Shown one piece after another: positions 50,077 through 59,882 of a DNA stretch of 64,000 nt. The DNA is from Prochlorococcus sp. scB241_528O2 (GTDB lineage Bacteria; Cyanobacteriota; Cyanobacteriia; PCC-6307; Cyanobiaceae): positions 1-64,000 of the forward strand of contig JFLJ01000060.1 in the NCBI GenBank assembly GCA_000634115.1, in the 5' to 3' direction. The notes below the pieces were generated by a model. That model was not told where the DNA came from. It did not search any database and saw nothing but the letters and a program-made list of their open reading frames with translations. The position numbers and the translations under genes were made by a program. Within the stretch, counting starts at the first letter, position 1. The number at the start of each line of letters is the position of its first letter.

Positions 50077-50516
50077 ATTAAGAAATGAGGACAATAAATT
50101 GCCGACATATAATAAGGATTATTTATTTCATAGATAAGTTTATTTAATATTTCTGACTTTTACCCCTTCTTGCTACTTTTAAATTTTTGTAAATCTAAAT
50201 TCTTTCGCTCCAATAAATAACAGCCCCAAAAGCCTCTAATTGCAGTCTTCTATGCTTGGCTTCTTTTAGGGCAACTATCTCTTTAGATCTTTTCCCATTG
50301 AGAAGCCATTCTATTATTACCAAGTTAATTCCTCAATAACAAAGAAAATATTAAGACATGGAGGTTCTTTTCTTCTACGTTGCAAAAAATAAGTTTACTT
50401 ACAGAAAAATAATTTACACATTTTTAGCAATTTTGGTCTAAAATCTTTTCAGCGGAATTTCTATTTCGCTTTTATTTACACGTCTCAATTTAGTTAGAGA
50501 CATATTTTACGAACTC
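50077..50516 (+). promoter_or_regulatory. psbA upstream region and 5' leader
   Basis: The longest non-coding stretch in the window. Its first part holds the minus-strand small gene. Proximal to psbA are TTTACA (50413-50418) and TAAAAT (50439-50444), a weak -35/-10 pair with long spacing. The predicted transcript starts near 50451 with a hairpin AGCGGAA/TTTCGCT (50451-50457 with 50464-50470). A second hairpin GTCTC/GAGAC (50482-50486 with 50497-50501) precedes the start codon. No strong Shine-Dalgarno is seen. Confidence 0.6.
50195..50323 (-). CDS. Candidate small gene of 42 codons upstream of psbA
   Basis: An unlisted minus-strand frame of 42 residues in the gap between the aspartoacylase-like gene and psbA. 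It starts with TTG at 50323, preceded by GAGGAAT four bases upstream, which is a good Shine-Dalgarno. The product starts MVIIEWLLNGKRSKEIVALK and ends GAVIYWSERI; its amino-acid make-up is protein-like. It is antisense-oriented relative to psbA. The 42-codon length alone is not decisive. Confidence 0.55.
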   Translation of the reverse strand: MVIIEWLLNGKRSKEIVALKEAKHRRLQLEAFGAVIYWSERI

Positions 50517-51599
50517 ATGACAACTATTCAGCAGCAGCGTTCATCGCTGTTAAAAGGCTGGCCACAGTTTTGTGAGTGGGTAACATCAACTAACAACAGA
50601 ATTTATGTTGGTTGGTTCGGCGTCTTAATGATTCCATGCCTACTTGCAGCAGCGGCTTGCTTCATCGTTGCATTCATCGCAGCACCACCAGTAGACATTG
50701 ACGGAATTAGAGAGCCAGTTGCTGGTTCATTCCTATATGGAAACAACATCATCTCAGGTGCAGTTGTTCCTTCATCTAACGCTATTGGTCTACACTTCTA
50801 CCCAATTTGGGAAGCAGCTACTGTAGATGAGTGGTTATACAACGGTGGTCCTTACCAGCTTGTAATTTTCCACTTCCTAATCGGTATCTCAGCATACATG
50901 GGAAGACAGTGGGAGCTTTCATACCGTTTAGGTATGCGTCCTTGGATCTGTGTTGCATACTCTGCACCAGTTTCAGCAGCTTTCGCAGTATTTCTTGTAT
51001 ACCCATTCGGTCAAGGTTCATTCTCTGACGGAATGCCTTTAGGAATTTCAGGAACATTCAACTTCATGTTCGTTTTCCAAGCAGAGCACAATATTCTTAT
51101 GCACCCATTCCATATGGCTGGTGTTGCTGGAATGTTTGGAGGATCTCTATTCTCAGCTATGCATGGTTCACTTGTTACTTCATCTTTAATTAGAGAAACA
51201 ACTGAGACAGAATCTCAGAACTATGGTTACAAGTTCGGACAAGAAGAAGAAACATATAACATCGTTGCAGCTCATGGCTACTTCGGTCGTTTAATCTTCC
51301 AATATGCAAGTTTCAACAACAGTAGAAGTCTTCACTTCTTCCTAGCTGTATTCCCAGTTGTTTGTGTATGGTTAACTTCAATGGGTATCTGCACAATGGC
51401 ATTCAACCTTAACGGTTTCAACTTCAACCAGTCAGTTGTTGATGCAAACGGTAAGATTGTTCCTACATGGGGTGACGTTCTTAACAGAGCAAACCTAGGT
51501 ATGGAAGTAATGCACGAGCGTAATGCTCATAACTTCCCACTTGATCTAGCAGCAGCTGAGTCTACAACAGTAGCTCTTTCAGCTCCAGCTATCGGTTAA
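50517..51599 (+). CDS. psbA: Photosystem II D1 protein
   Basis: Reaction-centre core protein that binds P680, pheophytin, QB and the Mn cluster. Five helices are clear. Conserved parts include the tyrosine/histidine region ([33 protein letters not shown]) and QB region ([40 protein letters not shown]). The C-terminal [13 protein letters not shown] predicts processing after Ala, removing the last 16 residues or so. The position equivalent to D1-130 is Gln (MGRQWELS). Codon choice is C-ending for Phe, Tyr and Asn, unlike neighbours, which marks very high expression. A strong terminator follows. Confidence 0.99.
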   Translation: MTTIQQQRSSLLKGWPQFCEWVTSTNNRIYVGWFGVLMIPCLLAAAACFIVAFIAAPPVDIDGIREPVAGSFLYGNNIISGAVVPSSNAIGLHFYPIWEAATVDEWLYNGGPYQLVIFHFLIGISAYMGRQWELSYRLGMRPWICVAYSAPVSAAFAVFLVYPFGQGSFSDGMPLGISGTFNFMFVFQAEHNILMHPFHMAGVAGMFGGSLFSAMHGSLVTSSLIRETTETESQNYGYKFGQEEETYNIVAAHGYFGRLIFQYASFNNSRSLHFFLAVFPVVCVWLTSMGICTMAFNLNGFNFNQSVVDANGKIVPTWGDVLNRANLGMEVMHERNAHNFPLDLAAAESTTVALSAPAIG

Positions 51600-51620
51600 G
51601 CTTAAAGTTCTTAAATCACA

Positions 51621-51645
51621 AGCCCCCTTTTTGGGGGTTTTTTTT
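51621..51645 (+). terminator. Intrinsic terminator of psbA
   Basis: CCCCC (51623-51627) pairs with GGGGG (51633-51637) around TTTTT and is followed by a run of eight T. It lies about 22 bases after the psbA stop and separates it from aroC. Confidence 0.92.
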
Positions 51646-51705
51646 GTTTAATTTTCAATTGGGTTTATATAATGATTATATATAGATAAAACATTTGATA
51701 TTTCT

Positions 51706-52803
51706 ATGAGTAGTAGTTTTGGAAAAATTTTTCGTGTTAGTACTTTTGGGGAATCTCACGGCGGTGCAGTAGGAGTTATCCTTGATGGATGTCCACCAAA
51801 GTTAAAAATAGATACTAAGTTGATACAAAATGAATTGGATAGACGCAGACCTGGACAAAGCGATATTACAACTCCACGAAATGAAGAAGACAAAATTGAA
51901 ATACTAAGTGGACTAAAGGATGGAGTTACACTTGGCACACCAATTGCAATGATGGTTAGAAACAAAGATCAAAGACCAGGAGATTACAATAATATGGAGC
52001 AAATATTTAGACCATCACATGCAGATGGTACTTATCATATTAAATATGGAATTCAGGCTGGGTCTGGTGGAGGAAGAGCCTCTGCAAGAGAAACAATAGG
52101 TAGAGTGGCGGCCGGTGCAGTAGCAAAACAATTATTAAAAAATTTTTGTAACACTGAAATACTATCTTGGGTAAAGCGTATACATGATATTGATTCTGAT
52201 ATAAGTAGAGAAAAGATTTCTTTCACTAAAATAGAATCTAATATTGTTAGATGTCCTGATGATAAGGTATCAGCTGAAATGATCAAGAGAATCCAGGAAT
52301 TAAAGCGTCAAGGAGACTCTTGTGGAGGTGTTATTGAATGTTTGGTAAGAAATGTTCCTTCTGGTCTAGGAATGCCTGTTTTTGATAAATTAGAAGCTGA
52401 TTTGGCGAAGGCTTTGATGTCTTTACCTGCTACCAAAGGGTTTGAAATAGGTTCTGGTTTCTCAGGAACTTATTTAAAAGGTAGCGAACACAATGATTCA
52501 TTTATTAAGTCTGAGGACATTAGTAAGTTAAGAACAATATCGAATAATTCAGGAGGTATACAGGGAGGAATAAGTAATGGCGAAAATATTGAGATGAAAA
52601 TTGCTTTTAAACCTACAGCAACCATCGGGAAAGAACAGAAAACAGTAAACGCTGATGGGAACGAAGTATTGATGAAAGCAAAAGGTAGACATGATCCATG
52701 CGTTCTACCAAGAGCAGTTCCCATGGTTGATGCTATGGTGGCTTTAGTACTTGCTGATCATTTGCTTCTGAATCATGCTCAATGTGGCCTAAATAATAAT
52801 TAG
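51706..52803 (+). CDS. aroC: Chorismate synthase
   Basis: Last shikimate-pathway step, which converts EPSP to chorismate with reduced FMN. The start [23 protein letters not shown] and the segments [23 protein letters not shown] near residue 125, [10 protein letters not shown] and [22 protein letters not shown] are diagnostic. Length 365 is normal. It supplies chorismate for menF and trpG in this window. Confidence 0.97.
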   Translation: MSSSFGKIFRVSTFGESHGGAVGVILDGCPPKLKIDTKLIQNELDRRRPGQSDITTPRNEEDKIEILSGLKDGVTLGTPIAMMVRNKDQRPGDYNNMEQIFRPSHADGTYHIKYGIQAGSGGGRASARETIGRVAAGAVAKQLLKNFCNTEILSWVKRIHDIDSDISREKISFTKIESNIVRCPDDKVSAEMIKRIQELKRQGDSCGGVIECLVRNVPSGLGMPVFDKLEADLAKALMSLPATKGFEIGSGFSGTYLKGSEHNDSFIKSEDISKLRTISNNSGGIQGGISNGENIEMKIAFKPTATIGKEQKTVNADGNEVLMKAKGRHDPCVLPRAVPMVDAMVALVLADHLLLNHAQCGLNNN

Positions 52804-52837
52804 TAGTTATTTTATGTAAATTATATTTATACTTGAT

Positions 52838-53464
52838 TTAATTATTTTTGAGCCATTCAAATATTTTTGGATCAAATTTCTGATTTTTGATACCTTTATC
52901 TCCAATTACGATTGCTTTGTATCCTAAATATTTATAAGTTTTTAAATCATTGATTGATAGTCCTCCAGCAGCAATGAAATCAATATTTCTATAATTTAGT
53001 ATGTCTATCGAATTATCTTTATTTCTTATTGGATAAATTTTGATAATCTTGCAATTTAAATTTATCGCTTCCTTAAGATCTTTTAAATTTTTAATCCCAG
53101 GAATTAATAAATAATTTTTTGACTTCGCATAATTAAAAAGATCTCTATCCCAAAATTTCATCATCGAAAAATTTAATCCAATTTTTAAAGAATCTTCTAT
53201 TGATTGCTTATTAACTATGGAAGCAGAGCCTAAGTTAATACCTGGATATTTGATTTTGATATCGGATACAAAATCTAACCAATTTTCATTTTCAGACCAA
53301 CTTATTTCAATATTTTTTAATCCTAATTTTACTAAGCTTTCTAATTCTTCAAAAAAAGAATTTCTTATGGAGGGATTTGAGTAAATATTATTTTCAGGTT
53401 TTATAAGTAAAAAAAAAGATTCTTTTTTCAGTCTCTTTGAAAAAGAATCTTCTTTCTTATTCAT
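52838..53464 (-). CDS. Divergent KDPG aldolase-like protein (Eda family)
   Basis: A 208-residue TIM-barrel protein similar to 2-keto-3-deoxy-6-phosphogluconate aldolase. Probable catalytic Glu53 is in KNIEISWSE and Schiff-base Lys142 is in IIKIYPIRN. The phosphate-binding part AAGGLSINDL resembles the family GGI motif. Two usual motifs are altered: the EVTLRT active-site Arg region reads EISWSE, and the SPG turn reads FSMMKFW. The enzyme activity is therefore uncertain. It lies 22 bases downstream of ftsH. Confidence 0.7.
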   Translation of the reverse strand: MNKKEDSFSKRLKKESFFLLIKPENNIYSNPSIRNSFFEELESLVKLGLKNIEISWSENENWLDFVSDIKIKYPGINLGSASIVNKQSIEDSLKIGLNFSMMKFWDRDLFNYAKSKNYLLIPGIKNLKDLKEAINLNCKIIKIYPIRNKDNSIDILNYRNIDFIAAGGLSINDLKTYKYLGYKAIVIGDKGIKNQKFDPKIFEWLKNN

Positions 53465-53486
53465 TCAAAAATCTAAATTTCCGGAA

Positions 53487-55340
53487 TTAGATATAGTTTG
53501 CAACTTTAACTTCTGACCTATTAAGTAAATCTTGAATATCTTCTGTATCTATAGTTTCTCTTTCGATGAGCATTTGAGCCATTTCATCAAGTATAGTTCT
53601 ATTATCTGATAAAACTTTTGTAGCTCTCTTGTAGGCCATATCAACAAGCTCTGAAACCTCTTCATCAATTGTTGCTGCAGTGTCTTCAGAAAAGTCTCTT
53701 GTAGAGCTCATATCTCTTCCAAGAAACATTCCACCTTGAGATTGTCCTAAGGCAACTGGACCTATTTTGTCGCTCATGCCAAATTTAGTGATCATTTGTC
53801 TTGCTACATTAGCAACTTGCTGTAAATCATTTGAAGCACCAGTTGTAACTTCTTCTTCTCCATAGACTATCTCTTCAGCAACCCTTCCCCCCAGAGCTAC
53901 AGCCATTTGATTTTGAAGGTAAGAACGAGAGTAAAGACCAGATTCCATTCTTTCTTCACTTGGAGTAAAGAAGGTTAGGCCTCCAGCTTGACCTCTAGGA
54001 ATTATTGAAACTTTTGCTACAGGATCATAATCAGGCATTAAAGCTCCTACAATTGCATGACCTGCCTCGTGATAAGCAACTAATTCTTTTTTCTTATCAC
54101 TGATAACTCTATCTTTCTTTTCAGGTCCAGCCATAACTCTTTCAATAGCATCTCCTACTTCATCGTTGCTTACTTTATCTAAATCCTTTCTGGCTGCTAG
54201 TATTGCTGCTTCGTTTAGAAGATTAGCTAAATCGGCACCTGTAAATCCTGGTGTTCTTCTAGCAACTTTATCAAGATCAACATCTTTTGAAAGGGTTTTA
54301 TCTTTAGCATGAACATTTAGTATTTGTAATCTTCCAGCATAATCTGGTCTATCTACGGTTACCTGCCTATCGAATCTTCCAGGACGCATCAAAGCTGAAT
54401 CTAAGACATCAGGTCTATTAGTGGCAGCAACTATAATTATTCCTGAGTTACCTTCGAAACCGTCCATTTCAGTGAGGAGTTGGTTTAATGTTTGCTCTCT
54501 TTCATCATTTCCTCCACCCATACCAGCACCTCTTTGTCTCCCAACTGCATCGATTTCGTCAATGAATACGATACAAGGAGCGTTCTTTTTGGCTTGTTCA
54601 AAAAGATCTCGAACTCTGCTAGCACCTACTCCTACAAACATCTCAACAAATTCTGAACCTGATATAGAGAAAAATGGTACACCTGCTTCTCCAGCAACTG
54701 CTTTAGCTAGTAAAGTTTTTCCCGTTCCAGGAGGACCAACAAGAAGAACACCTTTTGGAATTTTGGCTCCGACTGCCGTAAATCTATCTGGGCTCTTAAG
54801 AAAATCTACTACTTCAGTCAATTCTAATTTTGCCCCTTCAACACCGGCTACATCTGTGAAAGTAACCTGTGTTGATGGTTCCATTTGAAGTCTGGCTTTA
54901 CTCTTACCAAAACTCATGGCAGGATTACCTCCACTTGCATTGCCACTTTGAGATCTTCTGAAAAGAAAAAATAGTCCTCCAATTAAGAGTACTGGGAAAA
55001 TTAAGCTACTCACAGCCTGTTGCCAAGGATTAGCTAATTTTGTGGGAGTTACAGCTATGTCGACATTATTTTCAGTTAGGATTTTTAATAAATCTTTGTC
55101 AGGAGCTAAATTTACCTCTGACCTGCTTCCATCATTTTCTACAACTTGGGCAGTCGCATTGTCCGGTGATATTAAGACTCGACTTATTTCTTTATCTTGA
55201 ACTGCCTCTATAAAATCACTGTACCTTAGGGTTTTTGTAGCATTATTTGTACTAGGATTATCAAAAACAGAAGTACCAATAAAAATGACTGTAATTACAG
55301 CTAGAACATAAAGTCCTACGTTTCTCCAACGTTTGTTCAC
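53487..55340 (-). CDS. ftsH: Cell division/thylakoid protease FtsH
   Basis: Membrane-bound AAA+ zinc metalloprotease that removes damaged D1 and other membrane proteins. Two N-terminal hydrophobic helices (about 8-24 and 108-126) bracket a lumenal segment. The AAA domain has [13 protein letters not shown] and [13 protein letters not shown] with the SRH motif ([20 protein letters not shown]). The protease motif HEAGHA is near residue 425. Length 617 is normal. It lies downstream of sat in a leftward direction, about 45 bases away. Confidence 0.97.
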   Translation of the reverse strand: MNKRWRNVGLYVLAVITVIFIGTSVFDNPSTNNATKTLRYSDFIEAVQDKEISRVLISPDNATAQVVENDGSRSEVNLAPDKDLLKILTENNVDIAVTPTKLANPWQQAVSSLIFPVLLIGGLFFLFRRSQSGNASGGNPAMSFGKSKARLQMEPSTQVTFTDVAGVEGAKLELTEVVDFLKSPDRFTAVGAKIPKGVLLVGPPGTGKTLLAKAVAGEAGVPFFSISGSEFVEMFVGVGASRVRDLFEQAKKNAPCIVFIDEIDAVGRQRGAGMGGGNDEREQTLNQLLTEMDGFEGNSGIIIVAATNRPDVLDSALMRPGRFDRQVTVDRPDYAGRLQILNVHAKDKTLSKDVDLDKVARRTPGFTGADLANLLNEAAILAARKDLDKVSNDEVGDAIERVMAGPEKKDRVISDKKKELVAYHEAGHAIVGALMPDYDPVAKVSIIPRGQAGGLTFFTPSEERMESGLYSRSYLQNQMAVALGGRVAEEIVYGEEEVTTGASNDLQQVANVARQMITKFGMSDKIGPVALGQSQGGMFLGRDMSSTRDFSEDTAATIDEEVSELVDMAYKRATKVLSDNRTILDEMAQMLIERETIDTEDIQDLLNRSEVKVANYI

Positions 55341-55386
55341 GATAAAAAATCTTTAATAAATCTATAATACTAATAATAAATCAATA

Positions 55387-56556
55387 TTAAGAGCTTCTTA
55401 GAACATCTACTACACTTTTGAATGCAAACCACTCGGGAATAGGTTCGCCATTCCTCAATTTCTTTCTAAATTCTGTACCACTAAGCTTCATGATTTGATA
55501 ATTAAATTTCTTGGCTTCTTCAGCCGTAATATATCCTTTTTCCTTTGTATAAACTAAATTTTTTGACGGAACAGTTTGCATCATTAACTCGCCTGCACAT
55601 TTATTAGCAAAATTCTGAGCGTCATAGGGACCATAAAAATCTTCGCCAGTTGATGACGACTTACAACCAGCCATATCTCTACCAATAATAAAATGTGTGC
55701 AGCCATAATTTCTTCTAATTATCATATGTTGAAGAGCCTCTCTTGGCCCTGCCATATGCATTGAATAAGGTAAAAATGCCCATTTGATTCTTTCATCAGA
55801 TATTTCTTCTTCCAATTCTTTATATGTCAAATATCGAACTTTACCAGGAATATCATCTTGCTGCGTTGGCCCACAAGTTGGATGTACTAAAACAACTGAA
55901 TTTTGAGAGACATTGTCTGAAAGTAATGCATTAGTAAATAATTCATAATGTGCTCTATGAATTGGATTTCTGCATTGAAATGCTACTACATCATAATTTG
56001 CTGGCAGTGTAGATCTAACTTCTTCAGGAGTTTTGCAGGGAAATTCTCGAATTGGTAGGTCTAAACCGTAAACTTTCCCTCCAATATAAAATCGTCCTCT
56101 CTCATTAAATATCATCTTGACAGCAGGATGATCTAAAGAATTAGTGCCGTAACAAAGTTCAGCTTCTAATGATTTATCAGGCTCCCATATTGAACTAACT
56201 TCTAAAATTGCTATTTTTTGTTTTTTATAGGTAAGCAATATTTTGTCTCCAGCCTTCACTTCTTCATTATTCAAATCAAATACAATCGGTAAGCCAAAAA
56301 GCAAACCGCTTGTATCTCTATTAGTTTTAATTACCGATTTGTAGTTTTTTTCATCCATAAAACCCTCTAATGGAGAAAAAGCTCCAACCATCAAAAGTTC
56401 GACATCGCATGCATTTCTCTCACTGCATTCAAACTCATAATTAACTTCAGAGATAAGATCATTTTTAAGGTTTTTATCTTTGATAATTAAATTTTTTAGT
56501 TCACCTCCATATGGCGGTATTAGTCCATTAAGGTCTGTTTTTTGTTGTAATTCCAT
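55387..56556 (-). CDS. sat: ATP sulfurylase
   Basis: Forms APS from ATP and sulfate at the entry of sulfate assimilation. The active-site QCRNPIHRAHYELFTNAL (QxRNPxHxxH) is near residue 195, VHPTCGPTQQDDIP and HFIIGRDMAGCKSS follow, and the C-terminal KLSGTEFRKKLRNGEPIP is typical. Length 389. Single-enzyme dissimilatory-like form common in cyanobacteria. It sits between psbO and ftsH on the same strand. Confidence 0.95.
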   Translation of the reverse strand: MELQQKTDLNGLIPPYGGELKNLIIKDKNLKNDLISEVNYEFECSERNACDVELLMVGAFSPLEGFMDEKNYKSVIKTNRDTSGLLFGLPIVFDLNNEEVKAGDKILLTYKKQKIAILEVSSIWEPDKSLEAELCYGTNSLDHPAVKMIFNERGRFYIGGKVYGLDLPIREFPCKTPEEVRSTLPANYDVVAFQCRNPIHRAHYELFTNALLSDNVSQNSVVLVHPTCGPTQQDDIPGKVRYLTYKELEEEISDERIKWAFLPYSMHMAGPREALQHMIIRRNYGCTHFIIGRDMAGCKSSSTGEDFYGPYDAQNFANKCAGELMMQTVPSKNLVYTKEKGYITAEEAKKFNYQIMKLSGTEFRKKLRNGEPIPEWFAFKSVVDVLRSS

Positions 56557-56585
56557 TTTTAAAATTTATAAAATAAAAATTTTGA

Positions 56586-56618
56586 AAAAAAAAAAGGGGT
56601 TAACCCCCCTTTTTTTTC
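56586..56618 (-). terminator. Intrinsic terminator of psbO
   Basis: On the minus strand GGGG (or longer) pairs with CCCC around TTAA and is followed by eleven T; on the plus strand A-rich and T-rich runs flank GGGGTTAACCCCCC. It lies 11 bases after the psbO stop and upstream of sat. Confidence 0.88.
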
Positions 56619-56629
56619 TTAACTAGGAT

Positions 56630-57424
56630 TTATGCCTTTCTTCCGTATAGCTCACCTATTATTTTTACGTCAAGTGGATCCTTTGAACCCATATCTGTAT
56701 CTGAAGGTTGGATAGCTTCAAAAGTACCTGCAAATTCTTCTGTATCAGAATCTACATTACTTATTGAGAGAGTAATAACTCCTGTACCGTTTACATCAAC
56801 TTTAATATTTTCTTTGGCAAGTTCTTCATCATCGCCTCCTAATGCAACTAAACCTTGAGCATATTCAACTCCAGTATTTTTAGCTCTTGCTTTAGGATCT
56901 AAAAAATCACCAGTTCTGTAGTTAGGTGTAAATGTTGAGCCACTAAATTCTGTTCCAGGCTCAATAGATGAGGGTAAATTAGCTGTAAGATCTTTTGCCG
57001 AAAATGCGAATGGCACCTCTAATCCACCAGGAGTTAAGACAGTAATAAGTTGAAAATCAATTCCACCTTTTTCGGTGAAAGTTCCTGAATTTACATCTCC
57101 ATAAACTTCAGTCACTGTAGTGTTATTTCTGGGACTAATAATTTTTGTAGCAACAAATTCTGCAGCTTTTCTTTTCGTCCCAGGCACTTTTACATATATT
57201 TCAGTTGGATGCATGCATATTCCTTTAAGGGTATCTCCATTACCTAGGGATATTGAACCAACAAGAGATGTGTCTAATGCAGGACAATCATTAGCTTTAC
57301 CTGTATTAACAATATCAGTGAATTGTGCATTTCCTCTTTCAGAAAAAGCAAATGTTTTAACAGGTACGAAAGCAAAAGTTATACAAATTGAAATAACAAA
57401 AGCTAGGAAAGAACGAATTCTCAT
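56630..57424 (-). CDS. psbO: Photosystem II manganese-stabilising protein PsbO
   Basis: Lumenal 33-kDa extrinsic protein that stabilises the oxygen-evolving Mn cluster. From ATG 57424 the start is MRIRSFLAFVISICITFAFV, a signal peptide for thylakoid export, with cleavage after KTFAF. The mature part has NDCPALDTS and GICMHPTEIYVKVPGT, whose cysteines form the known disulfide. The end is DPLDVKIIGELYGRKA. A GTG at 57469 would add 15 residues before the signal peptide and is less likely. Flanked by coaBC upstream and sat downstream. Confidence 0.96.
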   Translation of the reverse strand: MRIRSFLAFVISICITFAFVPVKTFAFSERGNAQFTDIVNTGKANDCPALDTSLVGSISLGNGDTLKGICMHPTEIYVKVPGTKRKAAEFVATKIISPRNNTTVTEVYGDVNSGTFTEKGGIDFQLITVLTPGGLEVPFAFSAKDLTANLPSSIEPGTEFSGSTFTPNYRTGDFLDPKARAKNTGVEYAQGLVALGGDDEELAKENIKVDVNGTGVITLSISNVDSDTEEFAGTFEAIQPSDTDMGSKDPLDVKIIGELYGRKA

Positions 57425-57639
57425 AATTAAAGTTGCAGTAAAGTTCTGTGACGAATGATTAATGGTCACCTAAATAGTTCAGTACGGATATTACTAGGGA
57501 AAGGACCATAAAAGTTAACACTTGTAAATCCTCGAAATAACCCGTAGCTTTTTTGATTTTTAAAAACTGGAATTATTGTAAGCTATCACATTATTTTTAA
57601 TGATTAAGATTACAAAAAAATACAAATTAAAATTTTTTT

Positions 57640-58896
57640 TTATTTTTTTACTGAAATAATTTTTGTTATTAATTTATTTGCTAAATCAATTTTTGATGTT
57701 TTTTTTATATGGTGTTCCATATTATTTGTATCGAATAGCCAACCTTCATTTTGTGCCGAGAATCCAAATCCCTGTCCTGGGAGATCAATTGGATTTGCGA
57801 AAAGATAATCACAACCTTTTTGAAAAATCTTTTCTTTAATTTTAATTCTTGCTTCTTCTATAGATCCTGTAAAAGCACAAAATCCCACAAAAACTTGATT
57901 ATCTTTTTTTGATTCACTAATTGTTTTTAAAATATCTGGGACTAGCTCAAAATTTTTATTTAAATGATCATGAATTTTATTTTTGGGAATTTTATCTGAA
58001 TTATCAGGATTTAACTTGAAGTCAGATACTGCTGCATTCATGAAAAAATAATCACAATTTGGAACTTCTGTCCTAATTGCCTTTATTAAATCAATACTGC
58101 TCTCAATTTCATATCTTTTAATTCCATCAGTAAGATCTTTATCGATTTTCAGAGGACCATGAACATATTTTACTTGTGCCCCTCTGAACCTTGCTACTTG
58201 AGAAAGAAGTAAGCCCATAGCTCCAGAACTTTTGTTAGTAATATGTCTTGCAGAATCAATTTTTTCTGATGTGCAACCTCCAGTTATTAAAATTTCTTTG
58301 TTAAGTAAATCTTTGCGATAAGCATTTTTATTGTGTGAAATTATAAATTCAACCGCTAATTGAATTAGATCATTAGGAGGTATCTTCCCTATTCCAACAG
58401 CATCACAAGCTAACAGACCTTCACTTGGGTGCAAAGCTAAAACATTTTCGTAATTCTGTAAATCCTCATAATTTTTTTTGACAGCTTTATTTAGCCACAT
58501 TTGTGTATTCATTGCTGGCGCAACAATAATTGGCTTAATATTTGCCATTAAAATGCTTGGAATCAATCCATCTGCATTGCCAGTAATCCATTTTGATAAT
58601 GTTGTGGCTGTTAAAGGGGCAATGATTAAAATGTCAGCCCAATTACATAGTTCTATATGAAGAGGATTTGATTGAATATTTGACCATTGATCATTTTCTA
58701 AAATGCAACGGTTTCTGCTTAATACAGAAAGAGAAAGCGGTTTTATTAATTTTTCTGCATTTTTAGATAGAACACATCTTATTTCATAATTTTCTTTTGA
58801 TAATTGGCTAACTAATAATGGAATTCTTACAGCTGCAATACTCCCTGTTATTAATAAAAGAACCTTTATTTTGGTGTCCGTATTATTAGTTTTCAT
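57640..58896 (-). CDS. coaBC: Phosphopantothenoylcysteine decarboxylase/synthetase
   Basis: Bifunctional coenzyme A enzyme. The N-terminal flavoprotein CoaC half has ITGSIAAVRIPLL, PLTATTLSKWITGNADGL (His of the cyanobacterial type) and PAMNTQMW. The C-terminal CoaB half has ITGGCTSEKIDSARHITNKSSGAMG, which binds phosphopantothenate and CTP. The ATG at 58896 overlaps the upstream DUF2555 gene by 11 bases; a TTG at 58914 would extend the protein by six residues. Length about 418. Confidence 0.94.
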   Translation of the reverse strand: MKTNNTDTKIKVLLLITGSIAAVRIPLLVSQLSKENYEIRCVLSKNAEKLIKPLSLSVLSRNRCILENDQWSNIQSNPLHIELCNWADILIIAPLTATTLSKWITGNADGLIPSILMANIKPIIVAPAMNTQMWLNKAVKKNYEDLQNYENVLALHPSEGLLACDAVGIGKIPPNDLIQLAVEFIISHNKNAYRKDLLNKEILITGGCTSEKIDSARHITNKSSGAMGLLLSQVARFRGAQVKYVHGPLKIDKDLTDGIKRYEIESSIDLIKAIRTEVPNCDYFFMNAAVSDFKLNPDNSDKIPKNKIHDHLNKNFELVPDILKTISESKKDNQVFVGFCAFTGSIEEARIKIKEKIFQKGCDYLFANPIDLPGQGFGFSAQNEGWLFDTNNMEHHIKKTSKIDLANKLITKIISVKK

Positions 58897-59107
58897 CGAA
58901 GGGTTCCTGGTCAAGGAGATGGATATAATCAGATGTTAATTCAGGTCTATTGATTGCAAGAGCCCTCAGTAAGTGCCAGTCTTTTAAACCATCAAATGGA
59001 GTCTTATAGTTATCTTCTTCTAGCCTTGTTGCAAGCTCAAGGGTCATTTTTTCATTAAAAGAATTTACCAGTTCCTCACTTATTTTATTTTCAGAAATAA
59101 ATTCCAT
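58886..59107 (-). CDS. DUF2555 family protein
   Basis: A 73-residue soluble protein of a cyanobacterial family of unknown function. The C-terminal block KDWHLLRALAINRPELTSDYIHLLDQ is the conserved signature. Its end overlaps the coaBC start, so the two are probably translated together. Start ATG at 59107. Confidence 0.85.
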   Translation of the reverse strand: MEFISENKISEELVNSFNEKMTLELATRLEEDNYKTPFDGLKDWHLLRALAINRPELTSDYIHLLDQEPFDEN

Positions 59108-59326
59108 GTTGAATTTAAGCCAGTATATTCTAATAATAGAGCCTCAAGGAATTATTTAAAATTGATCTAACTATTACTTACATATTTTCAAGAATATAAA
59201 AATTTTAAAAAGGCATTATTTTTTTAAAGTATTATTGAGTAATTTATTTTCATTCTCAATCATAAATATGCAAACTCTCTTTAATAAAAATAATATTTCT
59301 TAGAGTACGATTTTCAAGATTAAATC
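59108..59326. promoter_or_regulatory. Divergent intergenic region
   Basis: A 219-base AT-rich gap between the DUF2555 and the 66-residue protein genes. It must hold both promoters. TATTCT-like and TATAAA-like elements are present but I cannot assign them. No RNA gene was seen. Confidence 0.4.
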
Positions 59327-59527
59327 ATGTCAAAAACTAAGAGAGAGCAGGTCACTTGTCACTTACGTTACTTAAGGCAAGAACTCAGAGAAATGCATAT
59401 GGGTATAAAAGACGATGGTCTCTTCCCTGAGCCAGGCGAACTAAGAGGAATACTGGCTCAGTTAGAGGCTTTACTTGAATTAGTAGAGGGAAACACTAGA
59501 ATTAAATCAGATTCTGAAGCGGCTTAG
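59327..59527 (+). CDS. Small conserved cyanobacterial protein
   Basis: A 66-residue charged helical protein starting MSKTKREQVTCHLRYLRQEL with a LFPEPGELRGILAQLEALLELVEG second half. I do not recognise a function; it reads like a helical protein conserved in picocyanobacteria. It is 11 bases upstream of the Ycf20-like gene and probably cotranscribed. Confidence 0.7.
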   Translation: MSKTKREQVTCHLRYLRQELREMHMGIKDDGLFPEPGELRGILAQLEALLELVEGNTRIKSDSEAA

Positions 59528-59538
59528 TTGAAATCAAA

Positions 59539-59880
59539 ATGGTTTTTAGACCTCAAAAGACAAATTTTCAACGCAAGATTGTAGAAAATATTCAAACATT
59601 AAGTATTTGGGCTAATAATCCATGGAGAAGATATTCAATATCTTTAATTATTCTTTTAATTGGTTATTTTTTAGGAAGTTCACTCGGCATGGTTAGTGCC
59701 GTTTTGGAACTAATGGATCCTGTTGCTGCTTTCTTATCGGTTGTTTTTATTGAAATTTTGATAGTTTTTAGAAGAAATTTTCGATCTGAAAGGAAAAAGA
59801 AATTTTTAGTACTTTTACTAGATTCTTTAAGATTGGGATTATTTTATGGCTTCTTTACTGAAAGTCTTAAGTTACTATGA
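59539..59880 (+). CDS. ycf20: Ycf20-like membrane protein (DUF565)
   Basis: A 113-residue protein with two or three membrane helices. NPWRRYSISLIILLIGYFLGSS is near residue 27 and a second block LLLDSLRLGLFYGFFTESLKLL ends the protein. The family is found in cyanobacteria and plastids, and is linked to photoprotective energy dissipation in algae. It ends two bases before the convergent pyrB stop. Confidence 0.85.
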   Translation: MVFRPQKTNFQRKIVENIQTLSIWANNPWRRYSISLIILLIGYFLGSSLGMVSAVLELMDPVAAFLSVVFIEILIVFRRNFRSERKKKFLVLLLDSLRLGLFYGFFTESLKLL

Positions 59881-59882
59881 AT

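Noticed and set aside
54421-54888. Plus-strand open frame of 155 codons inside ftsH
   Set aside because: It lies antisense within the conserved AAA domain and has no domain of its own.
57425-57469. GTG at 57469 as the psbO start
   Set aside because: Places 15 residues before a complete signal peptide that begins at ATG 57424.
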